A model generated the notes under the pieces. That model searched no databases. It had not been told where the DNA came from and was given only the letters and a program-made list of their open reading frames with translations. Below are positions 24,416-25,529 of a DNA stretch of 25,529 bases, piece after piece. Origin of the DNA: an uncultured Porphyromonadaceae bacterium (lineage in GTDB: Bacteria; Bacteroidota; Bacteroidia; Bacteroidales; Muribaculaceae). The translations under genes and the position numbers were made by a program. The stretch spans positions 1 through 25,529 of the forward strand of contig CAJKRG010000048.1 in assembly GCA_905202215.1 (NCBI GenBank). The letters run 5' to 3'. The first letter of the stretch is position 1, and each line of letters opens with the position of its first letter.

Positions 24416-25468
24416 ATGAGAAAACTGACGATTGTGCCTGCAGTGATTATGGCTTTTGCTCTTGGGGCGCAGAATACTGCTGAACCCGTGGAGTTTGAGA
24501 TCGGTGACAATCAAGATGTATATATGCTGACATACTTCCGCCAGCGCTATCCGACACGTATTGAAATCGATTCGACGGGGAAAACGGTTCATGTACCGTT
24601 GCCCGACCCGATGAATGTGGAGCGCCTCCATATCGCTCTGTCGACCGACGGAAAGCACTGGACGGCCCTGAACGACAATCTACCGGTGTGGGATCAGCAG
24701 ATGCGCGACCCCTATGTGCGCCGCAGCCCTGACGGTGTATGGCGCCTGATGGCTACCGGCGGAGGGCGTCGCGACGATCGCACGCAGACCGGCCCGAGCT
24801 GCCTCTACGCCACATCGACCGACCTCGTACACTGGACCCGCGAAGATCTTCTGCCGCTTATGAAAGATGTGCGCGACGCCGAGGGCCGGATGGTGCGTAA
24901 TATATGGGCGCCCGAATGGTTCTACGACGAGAAAGCCGGCGATTATATTCTGGTATGGTCTTCATCGTTCGAGGATGCAGGATGGAAAAAAAGCCGTCTC
25001 TGGTATTGCCGCACAAAGGACTGGAAGGAATTCACATCGGCCAAACTGCTTTTTGAGCCGCCGTATTCGGTAATCGACGGAACATTGCTGCAGAAGGACG
25101 GGAAGTACTATCTTTTCCACAAGGAAGAGGAATTCGGAGAGCTTACCGGCGAGCGACGCGCTATCCGAGTGGCCGTTGCCGACGATCCCGAGGGGCCATA
25201 CACTATTGTCGAGGGGCATCTCAACGGCGGACAGATAGTACCGGTGATTACCGAAGGGCCGTCGGCTGTTATGGACATCGCGGGTGAAAAATGTCTGCTG
25301 TACTATGACTACTGTATGGCCGACGGCTTCGGGGTGTCGTCGTCGTCCGATTTCGAAAACTGGGAGATAGAAGACTCCTCGTTTCCTTCGGAAGCGCGTC
25401 ACGGCACTGTCTCGGTCATTTCGGCCGAAGAGGCACGATGTCTGCTAAAGGCTTTCGGAAATAAATGA
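24416..25468 (+). CDS. Secreted glycoside hydrolase, GH43-like five-bladed propeller
   Basis: A 350-residue exported enzyme. The signal peptide covers about residues 1-19 (MAFALGAQ region). The catalytic triad of GH43 is visible: general base Asp98 in RDPYV, pKa modulator Asp221 in IDGTL, and general acid Glu280 in TEGPS. The blade motifs NIWAPEWFYDE (162-172), KYYLFHKEEEFGE (230-242) and the ARHGTVSVI near the C-terminus (327-335) are typical of Bacteroidetes GH43 enzymes acting on arabinose, xylose or galactofuranose side chains. The subfamily and substrate are not determinable from motifs. No SusC/SusD pair lies in the window, so this is not visibly part of a polysaccharide utilisation locus, though the window ends 61 bp after the gene. 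It has its own promoter. Confidence 0.88.
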   Translation: MRKLTIVPAVIMAFALGAQNTAEPVEFEIGDNQDVYMLTYFRQRYPTRIEIDSTGKTVHVPLPDPMNVERLHIALSTDGKHWTALNDNLPVWDQQMRDPYVRRSPDGVWRLMATGGGRRDDRTQTGPSCLYATSTDLVHWTREDLLPLMKDVRDAEGRMVRNIWAPEWFYDEKAGDYILVWSSSFEDAGWKKSRLWYCRTKDWKEFTSAKLLFEPPYSVIDGTLLQKDGKYYLFHKEEEFGELTGERRAIRVAVADDPEGPYTIVEGHLNGGQIVPVITEGPSAVMDIAGEKCLLYYDYCMADGFGVSSSSDFENWEIEDSSFPSEARHGTVSVISAEEARCLLKAFGNK

Positions 25469-25529
25469 AAATATCAGGGCTGGCGCATGAGATTTAACTA
25501 TCCTTAAAAACCTTGAGTAGATAGTCAAT

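Noticed and set aside
24286..24483. +1 frame continuation past the TIR stop (GFIQEKYPERAV), considered as evidence of a frameshifted TIR C-terminus
   Set aside because: The annotated frame already ends at the point where FtsZ ends its last core strand, while the other frame runs through the GH43 promoter into that gene.
23452..25495. ATGAGATTT repeated at 23452-23460 and 25487-25495, flanking the TIR and GH43 genes, as possible attachment sites
   Set aside because: Nine bases over 2 kb of partly A/T-rich DNA is close to chance, and no integrase or target gene is present.

Overview
The window looks like a chromosomal segment from the order Bacteroidales. Family Muribaculaceae is a reasonable guess, but it rests on overall protein resemblance only. 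Supporting signs are TAnnTTTG-type -7 promoter elements (sometimes with a TTTG about 20 bp upstream), the near absence of Shine-Dalgarno sequences, DUF6808- and DUF5715-type proteins, a SagB/ThcOx-type nitroreductase and a secreted protein with a short C-terminal sorting-type domain. No rRNA, tRNA, CRISPR array or insertion sequence was seen.

Left part (1-5100). Positions 1-100 hold no recognisable gene. An Fe/Mn superoxide dismutase (minus strand, with its own terminator) diverges from a pair that resembles a captured phage lysis cassette: an endolysin-like N-acetylmuramoyl-L-alanine amidase overlapping a DUF6808-like, spanin-shaped protein. A TrmH/SpoU RNA methyltransferase follows, converging on a nitroreductase. 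Trigger factor (tig) ends at a strong hairpin terminator.

Middle left (5098-7436, minus strand). This is a two-gene NAD salvage operon. A fused HD-domain/nicotinamidase protein (nicotinamide to nicotinate) overlaps pncB (nicotinate to nicotinate mononucleotide) by ATGA.

Centre (7556-21298, plus strand). A long co-directional run holds mltG, a TPR/PD40 exported protein, floA (flotillin-like), a short CstA transporter, a PHP phosphatase, a U32 peptidase-like RNA hydroxylase, a DUF5715 lipoprotein, a giant AsmA-like protein, a HAD phosphatase and aroB. From floA onward the genes overlap or are separated by 2 to 19 nt, so they are probably cotranscribed and translationally coupled; the theme is envelope maintenance plus RNA modification and shikimate synthesis. 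The two larger gaps in the run (after mltG and after the TPR gene) carry two diverged copies of one structured intergenic element, each beginning at the upstream stop codon.

Right part (21436-25529). Three separately promoted genes lie here: a secreted beta-helix/esterase protein ending in a strong terminator, an A/T-richer TIR-domain gene, and a secreted GH43-like glycosidase. The TIR gene is the most unusual object in the window. Downstream of a TIR domain with the expected catalytic glutamate, its C-terminal ~105 residues align along their length with the C-terminal domain of FtsZ. The match includes the N-x-D-x-x-D pattern of the FtsZ T7 synergy loop, but the FtsZ nucleotide-binding domain is missing. 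This suggests a TIR effector that could dock onto, or sense, the cell-division filament.
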